Shown piece by piece: positions 55,752-63,531 of a DNA stretch of 64,000 nucleotides (its first letter is position 1; each line of letters starts with the position of its first letter). The translations under genes were made by a program, and so were the position numbers. Source of the DNA: G963422745 sp963422745 (GTDB taxonomy: Bacteria > Actinomycetota > Acidimicrobiia > Acidimicrobiales > Aldehydirespiratoraceae); contig OY730477.1 in the NCBI GenBank assembly GCA_963422745.1, forward strand, positions 3,264,719-3,328,718, read 5' to 3'. The notes under the pieces are model-generated. The model saw only the letters and a program-made list of their open reading frames with translations. It searched no databases and was not told the origin of the DNA.

Positions 55752-56851
55752 CCAACACAAGAAAGAACCCGAGCGAGGTTCGCAATCCCGATGAGCCCGA
55801 ACGGCCCGCCACTGCACTCGGTACCGATCCGATCGCCGAGATTGATCTCAACGCCTTGGCCCGATGGATGGACGCCACCGGTCTTGCTGGGACGGGCGAA
55901 CACCCCGAATTGTCGGTGCTCAGCGGCGGCGCATCCAATGTCTTACTGGAAATTCGACGGGGAGGTCAACGGATGGCGTTGCGCAAGCCGCCGTCGAACA
56001 TTGCCGGGGACCGCAACCCGATCATGATGCGGGAATATCGAATCCTGCGGGCGTTGGGCACCACCGATATCGCACACCCTCGGGTATTTGGCGCCTGCGA
56101 CGATCCGGGTGTTGCTGGCGCATGGTTCTATGTCACTGAGTTGGTGGACGGCTGGTCAATCATGCAGACCAAGTCTTGGCCCCCACCCTTTGACACCGAT
56201 ATGCGCGCTCGCCGCGGGTTGGCCTTCGAACTGATCCGCGGCATCGCCGAGTTGGCTCGAATCGATTGGCGGGCAATTGGATTAGAGGGGCTCGGCCGTC
56301 CCGATGGTTTCCACGAACGTCAAGCCGACCGATGGCTGGCGCATCTGGCCCCCCACATGTTCAGGGAGATCCCGGGGCTGGACGAGGCCGCCAGCTGGCT
56401 GCGAACCCACCAGCCCCGCCACTACGAACCCGGCATCATGCACGGTGACTATCAATTCGCCAATGTCATGTTCCGTCACGGCGCCCCGGCCCGCTTGGCC
56501 GCCATCATCGACTGGGAGATGGGAACGATCGGCGATCCGCTTCTGGATCTGGCCTGGGTGCTGATGGGCTGGCCCGACCCGGGCGAGGACCGTACCGGAG
56601 GCTACGCCGACTACACATCAATGCCCAGCCGCCAAGAGCTGATCGAATATTACCGCAAGATCAGCGGGCGGCCCGTTGCGGACATTGACTACTACATTGT
56701 GCTGGCCCGGTTCAAGATGGCGGCCGTGCTCGAACCGAGTTACGCCCGCTGGGTGGCGGGCCGATCGACCATTGATGCACACGAGGCCTTCGGCGATGTC
56801 GTCTTGGACATGGCCGCCAGGGCGGCCTCGCTGGCAGCCTTGTTGGATTAG
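55748..56851 (+). CDS. Aminoglycoside phosphotransferase-like (ACAD10/11-type) kinase
   Basis: A 367-residue APH/choline-kinase-fold protein. LSGGASNVLLEIRRGGQR is the nucleotide-binding strand, IMHGDYQFANVMF (about residue 230) the Brenner catalytic loop and IIDWEMGTIGDPLLDLAW (about 254) the metal-binding DxE/D motif. Known partner of ACAD10/11-type dehydrogenases, where it is thought to phosphorylate 4-hydroxyacyl-CoA. ATGA-coupled to the dehydrogenase. Its 3' end is duplicated at about 60228-60350, on the far side of a 3.3-kb insertion. Confidence 0.9.
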   Translation: MTNTRKNPSEVRNPDEPERPATALGTDPIAEIDLNALARWMDATGLAGTGEHPELSVLSGGASNVLLEIRRGGQRMALRKPPSNIAGDRNPIMMREYRILRALGTTDIAHPRVFGACDDPGVAGAWFYVTELVDGWSIMQTKSWPPPFDTDMRARRGLAFELIRGIAELARIDWRAIGLEGLGRPDGFHERQADRWLAHLAPHMFREIPGLDEAASWLRTHQPRHYEPGIMHGDYQFANVMFRHGAPARLAAIIDWEMGTIGDPLLDLAWVLMGWPDPGEDRTGGYADYTSMPSRQELIEYYRKISGRPVADIDYYIVLARFKMAAVLEPSYARWVAGRSTIDAHEAFGDVVLDMAARAASLAALLD

Positions 56852-57310
56852 CCGATCCCGGCACCGAAGATCTCTACGATTTCGGAAAACCAATCGCCGC
56901 CACCGATTCCAGCCGTGCCCATAACAACGCATCGGGTGGATGACATCGATCTCATACGGGTCGAGGCTCTCGGGCGGGAAGTCCGACTCGTTGAAGGTGA
57001 CTAGGGCGGCGGCGTCCGCGCGCACTGCAGCGGCGAGCACATGACGATCCTTGGGGTCACAGGTCATGGCTTCGACGAGGGTCTTGTATCCCGTAACGGT
57101 GGCGTCAGGAAACGCGCCCTGCATCGCGGCGATGAGGTGATCGACTGATGCCAACTTGAAGCCGCGCTTGAGGAGATTGCGTCGGAGTTCCTCAACGATG
57201 TCGTCGGACCACAAGGCTCGATAGAGCCCGCTCTCGGCCAACCTCAGAAGCGTGTCGCGGAGGTGCGCTGGGTAAAGCACACATGTATCGAGGACGACAG
57301 TGAAGGCCAC
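56618..57310 (-). CDS. PIN-domain ribonuclease (VapC-like) with aberrant C terminus
   Basis: Residues 1-128 are a PIN domain: VVLDTCVLYPAHLRDTLLRL (first Asp), WSDDIVEELRRN (Glu) and CDPKDRHVLAAAVRADAAAL plus TFNESDFP (later acids), so the nuclease core looks complete. After about residue 130 the frame enters the antisense of the APH-like gene's 3' end, giving 100 Arg-rich residues that are unlike any PIN protein, so the native C terminus was probably lost at the insertion border near 56915. Downstream of the helix-turn-helix antitoxin-like gene by nine bases, as in known PIN/antitoxin pairs. Activity uncertain. Confidence 0.7.
   Translation of the reverse strand: MAFTVVLDTCVLYPAHLRDTLLRLAESGLYRALWSDDIVEELRRNLLKRGFKLASVDHLIAAMQGAFPDATVTGYKTLVEAMTCDPKDRHVLAAAVRADAAALVTFNESDFPPESLDPYEIDVIHPMRCYGHGWNRWRRLVFRNRRDLRCRDRLIQQGCQRGRPGGHVQDDIAEGLVCINGRSARHPAGVTRFEHGRHLEPGQHNVVVNVRNGPPADLAVIFDQLLAAGH
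56789..56915. repeat. Duplicated APH-gene 3' end (left copy)
   Basis: The last codons, stop and following about 60 bases of the APH-like gene match 60228-60350 (GGCGATGTCGTCTTGGACAT, TCGCTGGCAGCC, GGATTAGCCGATCCCGGCAC and beyond) with several substitutions. The pair brackets the toxin-antitoxin-like region. Confidence 0.85.
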
Positions 57311-57319
57311 AGGCGTCGT

Positions 57320-57778
57320 TCAGCGAGTGCGCTTCGGTGTCGCAGTCTGCTCGTACATCCCGCTCTCGTCAGCTATCTCAACCATTCGATCTAGCGCATC
57401 TCGAGCCCAGGCCGAGCGCTTCGCTCGGTAGGCGAGGACATCGGCAAGGAGGACTCTGCGGTGACGGCCAGGCTGCTCGAACGGAATCTTGCCAGACTCG
57501 AGGAGCTTGACCAACTTCGGCCTGCTGATGCCGAGAAGATCAGCCGCCTCCTGAGTAGTGAGCCGCTGGTGAACCGGAACGATCGTGACTGCCTGCCCCT
57601 CTGCCATCGCGACTACAACGTCTCTCAGAACCTCGAATACCTCGGGCGGCAACAAGAGACGCTCGTCATTGGGGCCCGTGACTGTCGTTGGTGCTTCAGC
57701 TCCAGTCAGGAGCGTGAGCAGACTGTCGAGTGGTTCTTCAGGGGGAAGAATCGTGTGTTCGAGGGTGGATGCGGTCAT
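57320..57778 (-). CDS. Excisionase/MerR-type helix-turn-helix antitoxin-like protein
   Basis: A 152-residue protein with a C-terminal DNA-binding domain of the excisionase family: LTTQEAADLLGISRPKLVKL and then IPFEQPGRHRRVLLADVLAY. The N-terminal 75 residues are acidic and Leu-rich. ATG 57778 (MTASTLEHTI) is preferred; the frame is open to 57853. Directly upstream of the PIN gene, it is the expected antitoxin and autorepressor of that pair. Confidence 0.82.
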   Translation of the reverse strand: MTASTLEHTILPPEEPLDSLLTLLTGAEAPTTVTGPNDERLLLPPEVFEVLRDVVVAMAEGQAVTIVPVHQRLTTQEAADLLGISRPKLVKLLESGKIPFEQPGRHRRVLLADVLAYRAKRSAWARDALDRMVEIADESGMYEQTATPKRTR

Positions 57779-57852
57779 AACGGCAACGCCTTGAGTCAAG
57801 CTCTCATGGTAGAGCAATTCGAAAGAATCACAAGCAAGAGAAGCCGGGCCCA

Positions 57853-58155
57853 ATGACGAGCACTGTCCCGACCTACGGCATCGCCGAAGCGATCACACTG
57901 CTGGACGAGACGCTCGCTACATTCGTCAGAGAAACTGACCTTCCACAGCACCATGCGTCCACGCCCACGCTGGCTCATCACCGCCGCGAAGCCTCGGCTA
58001 CGGCCCGTGCCCACCAACAAGCGAGCGAGGCCACCCAGTGGGCCCGACGGGTTCAGCACCAAGCCGTCCTGATAGCGGTCGGCTATCGCTGCAACGCTCG
58101 TCATCGTTGTATTGACCGTCGCAGCACTGCTGATCATGTCGTGCACGCGCGATAG
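57853..58155 (+). CDS. Hypothetical protein, possibly frameshifted tail-anchored protein
   Basis: Reads MTSTVPTYGIAEAITLLDET then a His/Ala-rich helical stretch, 100 residues in all. I see no family. In the adjacent frame, starting near 58080, the DNA encodes SAIAATLVIVVLTVAALLIM, a convincing membrane helix, so the original product may have been a helical protein with a C-terminal anchor, broken by a frameshift near 58070-58085. It is divergent from the antitoxin-like gene. Low confidence that it is expressed. Confidence 0.35.
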   Translation: MTSTVPTYGIAEAITLLDETLATFVRETDLPQHHASTPTLAHHRREASATARAHQQASEATQWARRVQHQAVLIAVGYRCNARHRCIDRRSTADHVVHAR

Positions 58156-58172
58156 CGCGATCAGGCGTCCCG

Positions 58173-58724
58173 TCAACGCTCGATGCCGCGCTCGCGCCGC
58201 TTCGCCGCATCTCGTAGCTCGTACAACTCGGGCAGCGCTGCCAGGTCCGGTTCGCGCTTCAGTGCCCGCTTTGAGCTGATGATGTCGTCGAGGCCAGCGA
58301 TCGAGATGGTGAGGCCGTAGGCATGAACGTCGCTCGAGCGTCTCGAGAGTTCGTTGTAGCCAGCAAGGCCACCCGATTCGGTGGGTGTTCCCTGGATGAT
58401 GTCGAGATCGCCGTGCTTGGTGCGCCACGTTGACACTTCGAAGCTCTGAAGCGCTGCGCCACTGAGCGGATAGTCGACAAGATCACGAGAACCGGGCGAG
58501 CTACCCGGCACTCGAAGCTGGGCGTCGATCGACTCGAGGGCGTCTGACAGCCGCTTCAGGTTGTCAGCCTGCCATTGCGGGGTGATATCGCAATCCCGTG
58601 TGACCCGGACGGCGCCGTGGGCGGCGCCAGCAATGCCGCCGACGACGACGAAGTTGACCTTGTGCTCCGCGAGAGTTTCTAGGATCGCCCGGATCGCCAA
58701 AGGCGGAGCATCAGGGTCGCTCAC
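58173..58724 (-). CDS. Nucleotidyltransferase-like protein (AbiEii/MNT type)
   Basis: A 183-residue protein with a nucleotidyltransferase core: FVVVGGIAGAAHGAVRVTRD then CDI, i.e. GG...HG...R.T.D.D, and a downstream acidic residue in HGDLDIIQG. Such proteins serve as toxins or antitoxins in AbiE/HepT-MNT-type systems. Its ATG overlaps the end of the HTH gene by four bases, so the two form a coupled pair of likely toxin-antitoxin type. Confidence 0.78.
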   Translation of the reverse strand: MSDPDAPPLAIRAILETLAEHKVNFVVVGGIAGAAHGAVRVTRDCDITPQWQADNLKRLSDALESIDAQLRVPGSSPGSRDLVDYPLSGAALQSFEVSTWRTKHGDLDIIQGTPTESGGLAGYNELSRRSSDVHAYGLTISIAGLDDIISSKRALKREPDLAALPELYELRDAAKRRERGIER

Positions 58725-59056
58725 GACGCCGCGTGCGCCCGCATCTCCCCGATGAGGTTGGCCGCCGCCTCATTGGCATCGAGGCGCTCCTCGACAGTCT
58801 GAGCCAGCGCAGTCGACGAGGTCTTTTCATAGGCAGGCGTGTTGAGCAGCCGCAACTCGAGATACATACCGCACGCTTCGACCAACCGGCTCAACGTCGC
58901 GATCTCCGGCAGCACCACAGCCCGCTCGTAGCGACTGATCTCGGCCTGGGTTGTTCCTGCCCGCTCCGCCAACTCGGCTTGAGACAGACCAGCGGTACGT
59001 CGCGCCTCCCGGAGGATCGACCACGCAGGCCACCGGGCAGGATCGACATCTCTCAT
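58721..59056 (-). CDS. XRE-family helix-turn-helix regulator
   Basis: A 111-residue DNA-binding protein. The HTH is LREARRTAGLSQAELAERAG then TTQAEISRYERAVVLPEIAT, a standard XRE/Cro fold at about residues 15-60; the C-terminal half is helical. ATG start at 59056, only 13 bases from a large inverted repeat that should be its operator. Coupled to the nucleotidyltransferase-like gene; it is the probable antitoxin/repressor of the pair. Confidence 0.85.
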   Translation of the reverse strand: MRDVDPARWPAWSILREARRTAGLSQAELAERAGTTQAEISRYERAVVLPEIATLSRLVEACGMYLELRLLNTPAYEKTSSTALAQTVEERLDANEAAANLIGEMRAHAAS

Positions 59057-59069
59057 CCCTCTAGCCTAC

Positions 59070-59105
59070 ACAGACTGACATGTGCGAAAACACATATCAG
59101 TCTGT
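59070..59105. promoter_or_regulatory. Operator-like inverted repeat of the XRE/nucleotidyltransferase pair
   Basis: ACAGACTGACATGTG (59070-59084) and CACATATCAGTCTGT (59091-59105) form 15-base arms with one mismatch around CGAAAA. The position, immediately upstream of the XRE start, suits autorepression. Confidence 0.7.
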
Positions 59106-59231
59106 CAGGGTGGAGTTGACCGACCGGTATGACCGGCTCACCGCGGGGCGACCTTGACCGCATCCTTACCCACTACAGCCCCAGTGCTGGGGCGAGTCGG
59201 TTCCGCTGGCGGAGTGGGGCCCTTGAGCGAG

Positions 59232-59252
59232 CTAGATCTCCAAGAGATCTAG
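59232..59252. other. Inverted repeat at the end of the MBL gene
   Basis: CTAGATCT-CCAAG-AGATCTAG, perfect eight-base arms, overlapping the stop codon of the metallo-beta-lactamase gene. Could terminate that minus-strand transcript; no T-run. Confidence 0.4.
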
Positions 59253-60157
59253 TACCAAGCGAAGCTGGTGTACGGTCGGCGACTCCATGCTTGTTGTCCA
59301 GTGTCGCGCATGGCTTTGCCGAGCTGAGCTACCTGCGTGGCGTAAAGTGTTTGGCCGATTTCGTGCCATTTTCCATGGCCGGGGAAGACCCACTCGACAT
59401 TCAAGCCAGCGATGGTGTCAATGCTATTGGCGAGTGCGTCCCAGCAGTACCAGGTTTGTTTGGGTGTGACATCAAGTTCGTGACGGCGATGATTCCAAAA
59501 GAGTGCGTCGCCGGTGAAAAGGAGCCGGTCGTCAACGTGGTAAACGACATGGCCTTTGGTGTGCCCCGGAAAGTGGATCGACATTACGCCATCGTCGATC
59601 CGCTGGTCTGAGGTGGTGATGTTGGTCGCGTAGGGCGCAGCGTCGGCGTCGGCGTCGTGTATCCAAACCTGCGCGCCGTAGCGTTCCGCCCACTGGTCGG
59701 CGTCCGCGACGTCGTCGCGATGTGACAACAGTACATGGTCAATACCGCCAAGATCGTCGATGGCATCGGTAAGGGCTCGCGTGTAGCGCGGAGAGTCGAC
59801 CATCAGGTTTCCTCGACCTCGAACCACCAGATAGGAATGGCCACCGAACGAACGCGGTGAGTTGTGCCCGAGAGCTAACACGCCCACAGCGAGTTCGACC
59901 GGGAACACACCCCTTGGTGGGCGAGGGGCATCTCGGTTGCCTATCGACTTTGTTGGGCAGGCAACCGACGCCCTCCAAAGCATCGCGGTTTCCTCGGGTG
60001 TCGTTGGCTGGTTGGCGAGAATAGACCGACCATTGGAGTCCATGTCGATGAGACCTGGTGCCCAATGCCGGGCTGCGTCGCACCCGACGCATCGGGTGTC
60101 CACGAACCAAGGTCCAGCGACGTTGTCTGAATGGGCTTGGTCCAGTCTCGCCATCAA
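59249..60157 (-). CDS. MBL-fold metallo-hydrolase with N-terminal ferredoxin-like segment
   Basis: A 302-residue protein. The N terminus has WFVDTRCVGCDAARHWAPG and VACPTKSIG, the remains or a minimal form of a ferredoxin-like Cys motif (CxxC ... CP). The MBL domain (about residues 95-290) carries LSHRDDVADADQWAE (a variant of HxHxDH), IHFPGHTKGHVVYHVDD, LFTGDALFW and FPGHGKW, matching the HRDDVADA-type MBL hydrolases found in bacteria and plants. ATG at 60157. It is part of the inserted region yet has GC-rich codons. Substrate unknown. Confidence 0.85.
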   Translation of the reverse strand: MMARLDQAHSDNVAGPWFVDTRCVGCDAARHWAPGLIDMDSNGRSILANQPTTPEETAMLWRASVACPTKSIGNRDAPRPPRGVFPVELAVGVLALGHNSPRSFGGHSYLVVRGRGNLMVDSPRYTRALTDAIDDLGGIDHVLLSHRDDVADADQWAERYGAQVWIHDADADAAPYATNITTSDQRIDDGVMSIHFPGHTKGHVVYHVDDRLLFTGDALFWNHRRHELDVTPKQTWYCWDALANSIDTIAGLNVEWVFPGHGKWHEIGQTLYATQVAQLGKAMRDTGQQAWSRRPYTSFAWY

Positions 60158-60227
60158 ATGACACCTATCGCTGATCAGGCCCCACTATAGAGGCTCAACC
60201 GTGTTGGAGTGAGGACGTCCAATCCCG

Positions 60228-60350
60228 GCCCTTTGGCGATGTCGTCTTGGACATGGCCCCCAATGGCTGCCTCGCTGGCAGCCTCTTTGGATTAGCCGAT
60301 CCCGGCACGGAAGACCGTCTATGGTTTAGCAGAAGCGATCGCCTCCACCG
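60228..60350. repeat. Duplicated APH-gene 3' end (right copy)
   Basis: Non-coding partner of 56789-56915: includes GGCGATGTCGTCTTGGACAT, the TAG stop and GCCGATCCCGGCAC. It is diverged and begins 70 bases upstream of the MBL gene, just before the 3' end of the following secreted-protein gene. Confidence 0.85.
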
Positions 60351-60356
60351 ACTCCG

Positions 60357-61604
60357 TCATAGCCTTCGGGTCGGCATAGTCCTCATGATCATACGGTTAT
60401 TATCCCCACTGTGGTCATGTGGTGGGTTTGCTGAACACGAAGTCTCGAAATGCGCGACGTTCAAGATCATGGGACACGGTACCCGACTCGTTCCGAAACC
60501 GACGCTTGTCCCCTTCTTGGAACCCGTAGGCGGTATCCGCGTGTCGTAAGGCGTCTCGTAGCCCGCGTAGTCCTGAACGTATTGCAAGATGTAAGTTCCA
60601 CTCTCATCAGAATGATTTCGATGGTCTACCAAGAGAGCAACAACACCCTGCGCGCCCCGCAAATGAGCACCAGCCAATAGTCCTGACATCGTGATGGTCA
60701 CTTCGTCGGAACGATCACCAGGTGGCGGACTCACCGAGGGGCTCAATCCCAACCAGCTTACCGTGGTACCCAGATAGTCCGACAGTTGCCTGCCGCGAGC
60801 GCCGAGACCTGAAACGATGCCATGATACTTGTTGTCGAAATGCTCTTTGATGATGACCATGTGCTTTGCTGGATCGGTGAAGTCGGTGTAGTTTCCAACA
60901 CCGTTCTTGCCGGTGAACCGCCCAGAATCCCAGTGAATTACATCGGTGACCCAGGTCGGTTCCGATACCTGATTCAGATCCGTGTCAAGGAACGCTGTCA
61001 CGCCATCAGCCCATTGAAATGTGGGTACATCCACATAATGCGACGGGTAGGTTTTGTTACCTACGGTCGCGGTGGCATATTCGTAGTAGTCTAGATCGTG
61101 TAGGTCGGATTCCTGAAACTGAAAACCGACGAATCCCAGATAGTTCACCACGTTGGCTTGGATCTTCTCCCAAGCAACAAGAGGACGGCCTCTGTCGAAA
61201 AAATGGCTGATTCCTAGTACGTCAAAGTACTCCTCGCCTGTAAGTGGACCGCTCATAACGGGGTGGCCGTTACGATCTCGAACAACTCGACCGGGATTGG
61301 TTACCAGGGGATATGGATCGAGATTCGGCTGGTTCCAGTTGTTGACGTAGAACGACGCTTGGCGTGGATCGATGCTGGATTCGAACGCCCAGACCCTACG
61401 GATGAAATCCGAATAGGTGCCTTTCGGCTTGGCATCGGCTTCTGCTGTAGCTGGGGCTGCGATGATCACCGCGAAGACCATGACAACTGCTGCAAGTCGT
61501 TGCAAATTTCGTGTCGGGTTGGTGTCTGCGGCGCTAACACCATTGTTGCGGTCGCTGGTGCTTGTAAGGATCGATTCGTGTTTGTACACCACCCACTCCT
61601 TCAT
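60357..61604 (-). CDS. Secreted protein of unknown function
   Basis: A 415-residue protein I do not recognise. The signal peptide is QRLAAVVMVFAVIIAAPATA around residues 35-54 (an unusually long, polar 34-residue N-terminal lead comes before it, so the true start may be internal). The mature part is aromatic-rich (WNQPNLDPYPL, EYFDVLGISHFFD, FQFQESDLHDLDYYEYA) with no known catalytic motif; two Cys lie near the C terminus. Its last residues abut the duplicated APH-gene segment, so the 3' end may be altered. Alone on its strand, with an unknown role outside the cell. Confidence 0.55.
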   Translation of the reverse strand: MKEWVVYKHESILTSTSDRNNGVSAADTNPTRNLQRLAAVVMVFAVIIAAPATAEADAKPKGTYSDFIRRVWAFESSIDPRQASFYVNNWNQPNLDPYPLVTNPGRVVRDRNGHPVMSGPLTGEEYFDVLGISHFFDRGRPLVAWEKIQANVVNYLGFVGFQFQESDLHDLDYYEYATATVGNKTYPSHYVDVPTFQWADGVTAFLDTDLNQVSEPTWVTDVIHWDSGRFTGKNGVGNYTDFTDPAKHMVIIKEHFDNKYHGIVSGLGARGRQLSDYLGTTVSWLGLSPSVSPPPGDRSDEVTITMSGLLAGAHLRGAQGVVALLVDHRNHSDESGTYILQYVQDYAGYETPYDTRIPPTGSKKGTSVGFGTSRVPCPMILNVAHFETSCSANPPHDHSGDNNRMIMRTMPTRRL

Positions 61605-61751
61605 GCTTTAGATCGTGTGCACGGGGGAAGAGATCGGGTGCTCAACCGATGATGCTTGGCCCACTAATTTGAGTCGGATAGTGCTGAGCCAGCCAGGCTG
61701 GAACGTAGTACCAATCATCGCGGGCTAATGCAATAGTGATGGACCAAAGCC

Positions 61752-62516
61752 TCATTTGACGGGCTGCGACCTTCGTTCCACAACAGCCCTGGCCGCACCG
61801 ACCACACCGGCATTCTCGCCGTTGCAAGCGACGCGGATTGAAGCCGTCGTGTGTACCCGGGTGAAGTAGTCATCAAACTCGCTGGTTAGCCCACCGCCGA
61901 TCACCCACAATTCAGGACTGAGCAGCCTTTCGAGTTCACCAAAATAGGGTTGCGCACGGTGCGCCCACTGCCTGGGGCTTAGGCCCAGACGCTGGATCGC
62001 AGCGGCCGACGCAGCCTCCTCAAACGTGCCGTGGCTGCCGGTCAGTTCGCCGAGTTCGGTGTTCTGGATGAGAGCACTCTGATTCAATAGTGCGCTTCCG
62101 ATTCCCGTTCCGAAGGTTAATACGACTGCTAGACCTCCGAGATGGTCGCGTTGTCCGTAACTGAGTTCGCCCAAGCCCACGGCGTCGGCATCGTTCAGGG
62201 GGACGACGCTTCGACCCAGTACCTCGGTCAAGGTCTCTAAAGCGTTACGATCCTCCCACTCAGATGCCAGATTCCTCGCTCTTTGCAGGCTCAGATTTCG
62301 CACAACCCCGGGAAGCGCACACCCGATAACGCCAGGGTGGTCCAATTCTTCCACGAGACCAGCAATGGCGATCGCAACGGACTGCGGTGTGGCAGGTGTG
62401 GGTGTCGCCACGGAGATGATGTCGCTTGCCGTTACACCGGTGGACGTCACGACGACGGCAGCCTTGATAGTGGTGCCCCCAATGTCCACACCGATGCTGG
62501 TGAGTTCTTGGCTCAC
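61752..62516 (-). CDS. ppgK: Polyphosphate glucokinase (ROK family)
   Basis: A 254-residue ROK kinase that phosphorylates glucose using polyphosphate or ATP. GVDIGGTTIKAAVV is the phosphate motif; PLNDADAVGLGE and VLTFGTGIGSALLNQ the sugar/ATP site; NTELGEL and the long ASAAAIQRLGLSPRQWA helix are specific to the PpgK branch. SPELWVIGGGLTSEFDDYF is the C-terminal ATP loop. GTG at 62516 gives the standard PpgK length; the open frame reaches 62615 but that part is repeat-array sequence. Follows a sugar ABC transporter gene. Confidence 0.9.
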   Translation of the reverse strand: MSQELTSIGVDIGGTTIKAAVVVTSTGVTASDIISVATPTPATPQSVAIAIAGLVEELDHPGVIGCALPGVVRNLSLQRARNLASEWEDRNALETLTEVLGRSVVPLNDADAVGLGELSYGQRDHLGGLAVVLTFGTGIGSALLNQSALIQNTELGELTGSHGTFEEAASAAAIQRLGLSPRQWAHRAQPYFGELERLLSPELWVIGGGLTSEFDDYFTRVHTTASIRVACNGENAGVVGAARAVVERRSQPVK

Positions 62517-62543
62517 GGGTTCATCACCGACACTGTCTCTGCG

Positions 62544-62760
62544 CAAACCAACCTGAGTCGCTCCTGACCAGCACCGCATTAACACTCTCCGCCACGCTGC
62601 GGGTGCACAAACCAACCTGAGTCGCTCCTGACCAGCACCGCATTAACACATACCGCCCCGCTGCGGGTGCACAAACCAACCTGAGTCGCTCCTGACCAGC
62701 ACCGCATTGACACATACCGCCCCGCTGCGGGTGCACAAACCAACCTGGGTGAACTCTTGA
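62544..62760. repeat. 64-bp tandem array upstream of ppgK
   Basis: CAAACCAACCTGAGTCGCTC starts at 62544, 62608 and 62672 and as CAAACCAACCTGGGT at 62736: exactly 64 bases each. It reaches the ABC ATPase gene's stop (62761) and ends 28 bases from the ppgK GTG. Confidence 0.96.
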
Positions 62761-63531
62761 CTACTGACCATTGAAGAGTGTCCGCTTGGTGCCTGTGATA
62801 AATGCGACCAGGTCGTCTTTGGTTACGTCAGCCACGTCGACCTCCGCGGTCTTTTGCCCTTGATACAGCACTACGGCGCGGTCGCACACCGCCGACACCC
62901 GATCCATGTTGTGGGTGACGAGCAACACCGCAACGCCGTCGTCGCGTAGCCGACGTATCAGGTCGAGCACGCGCTGGGTTTGTTCCACTCCCAAAGCCGC
63001 AGCTGGCTCATCGAGCAGGACGATCTTCTGCCCCCATGCGACCGCTCTGCCGATGGCGACGGCTTGACGTTGGCCACCCGAGAGGGAGCCGAGGCTGCGA
63101 CTCAGTGAGGGGATTCGGATATTGAGCCGCGACAGGGTTGAACGCGCTTCGCTGCGCATTCGGACCCGATCGAGGATTCCGAGTCGCCCACCAATGGCTC
63201 CCCCACGGGTGATCTCCCGCTTGAGAAACAGGTTTTCGGTAACATTGAGCGTGTCGACGACAGCCAGATTCTGGTGGACGGTCTCCACCCCCAAATGGCG
63301 TGCATGTTCAGGAGAGGCGATGTGCTGGGTTCGGCCATCGATTGAGATGGTGCCCTTATCGGGTTGATACAGTCCCGACAGGCACTTCACGAGTGTCGAC
63401 TTGCCTGCGCCGTTGTCGCCAAGCAGCGCCGTTACGACGCCGTTGTTCAACTCAATGGAGACATTGTTGAGGGCTCCGACCGCGCGAAACGATTTCGATA
63501 TCCCCTCCGCGGCCAAGGCGGTGCCGCTCAT
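62761..63531 (-). CDS. Sugar-type ABC transporter ATP-binding protein
   Basis: A 256-residue single-domain ATPase of the simple-sugar (FrcA/half-RbsA) type. Walker A GDNGAGKSTLVKCLSGLY, signature LGSLSGGQRQAVAIGRAVAW, Walker B KIVLLDEPAAALG and H-loop VTHNMDRVS. The permease and binding protein are not in the window. Its ATG overlaps the stop of the upstream partial gene (ATGA). Close to ppgK, which could phosphorylate the imported sugar. Confidence 0.92.
   Translation of the reverse strand: MSGTALAAEGISKSFRAVGALNNVSIELNNGVVTALLGDNGAGKSTLVKCLSGLYQPDKGTISIDGRTQHIASPEHARHLGVETVHQNLAVVDTLNVTENLFLKREITRGGAIGGRLGILDRVRMRSEARSTLSRLNIRIPSLSRSLGSLSGGQRQAVAIGRAVAWGQKIVLLDEPAAALGVEQTQRVLDLIRRLRDDGVAVLLVTHNMDRVSAVCDRAVVLYQGQKTAEVDVADVTKDDLVAFITGTKRTLFNGQ

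Noticed and set aside
57796..58428. 210-codon minus-strand frame
   Set aside because: Overlaps the better supported nucleotidyltransferase gene and antitoxin region, Arg/His-rich, no domain.
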